6,318 bases of DNA from an uncultured Lachnospiraceae bacterium. GTDB taxonomy: Bacteria > Bacillota > Clostridia > Lachnospirales > Lachnospiraceae. The position numbers were made by a program, and so were the translations under genes. Positions 6,147 to 6,318 of the stretch are shown one piece after another. The stretch covers positions 1 to 6,318 of the forward strand of contig CAMTBF010000230.1 of NCBI GenBank assembly GCA_947068385.1, written 5' to 3'. The stretch's first letter is position 1, and each line of letters begins with the position of its first letter. The notes beneath the pieces are model-generated. The model was not told the DNA's origin. It was given only the letters and a program-made list of their open reading frames with translations, and did not search any database.

Positions 6147-6175
6147 TTGATTTCTGTACTGAAATTTGATATAAT
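6147..6175 (+). promoter_or_regulatory. Divergent sigma-A promoter for the gene at the right edge
   Basis: TTGATT (6147-6152), a 17-base spacer and TATAAT (6170-6175), preceded by TGa for an extended -10. The predicted start is near 6182, about 65 bases before the ATG at 6247. Its -35 lies 33 bases from the -35 of the ATPase promoter, back to back, so a single regulator could affect both. Confidence 0.6.
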
Positions 6176-6246
6176 AAGCTCCAAACGGACTGCAGCTCTT
6201 CCGCCAGCATCTTCAGACCAATGAGAGAACACCGGAAAGGAACGGA

Positions 6247-6318
6247 ATGCACAGCAGAGATAAAATATACTTCCACAATTTCCTCACAGGGATGCGCACA
6301 GGCAAAGACATCACCCTG
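6247..6318 (+). CDS. Start of an unidentified gene (3' end outside window)
   Basis: An ATG at 6247, with AAAGGA five bases upstream, opens a frame that stays open to the window edge for 24 codons, beginning MHSRDKIYFHNFLTGM. About two thirds of the codons end in G or C, like the neighbouring genes. A good divergent promoter lies about 70 bases upstream. I do not recognise the family from so few residues. A competing plus frame from ATG 6221 is also open but lacks a ribosome binding site, and a minus-strand frame is open across the region but has unusual codon use. Confidence 0.5.
   Translation, partial: MHSRDKIYFHNFLTGMRTGKDITL

Noticed and set aside
6097..6318. Minus-strand frame open from the right edge to a TAA at 6097-6099, possibly the end of another gene
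   Set aside because: The residues look somewhat protein-like, but codons often end in A or T, unlike the neighbouring genes. It is antisense to a plus-strand frame with a ribosome binding site and promoter. I could not exclude it fully without more sequence.
6221..6318. Alternative plus-strand start at ATG 6221
   Set aside because: It has no ribosome binding site upstream and less typical codons than the frame starting at 6247.

Overview
The window looks like chromosome from a moderately high-GC Firmicute, most likely a clostridial gut lineage such as Lachnospiraceae or a relative. The evidence is strong AGGAGG-type ribosome binding sites 5-7 bases before most starts, textbook sigma-A promoters in short AT-rich gaps, GC-rich third codon positions, and the protein families present. 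This is an inference from style, not from a marker gene.

Layout. At the left edge, the C-terminal end of a plus-strand, TPR-like helical protein (3-281) converges, with a 4-base gap, on a block of minus-strand genes. In transcription order (right to left) the block holds five genes. First is an AAA-type ATPase with a winged-helix region and a C-terminal PD-(D/E)xK nuclease-like domain (4520-6010), with its own promoter. Second is a 135-residue protein made of an EF-Tu domain II with no GTPase domain (4056-4463). Third is an aminoglycoside-phosphotransferase-fold (APH) kinase (3029-4042). Fourth is a calcineurin-like metallophosphoesterase (2124-2978). Fifth is a B12-binding-type radical SAM protein with a DUF4080-like C-terminus (286-2109). 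The last four are spaced 13, 50 and 14 bases apart and look like one transcription unit. A strong extended -10 promoter sits across the end of the ATPase gene, and the ATPase stop codon itself supplies the TGn of that promoter. Right of the ATPase, an AT-rich gap of about 235 bases holds two divergent promoters, and a plus-strand gene starts at 6247 and runs off the edge.

How the genes may work together. A kinase-fold protein, a phosphoesterase and a radical SAM enzyme, led by a free-standing EF-Tu domain II, make an unusual set. The sequence does not reveal a substrate. A phosphorylation/dephosphorylation step linked to a radical reaction, or a translation- or tRNA-related role, are hypotheses only. 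No rRNA, tRNA, CRISPR array, insertion sequence or rho-independent terminator was seen.
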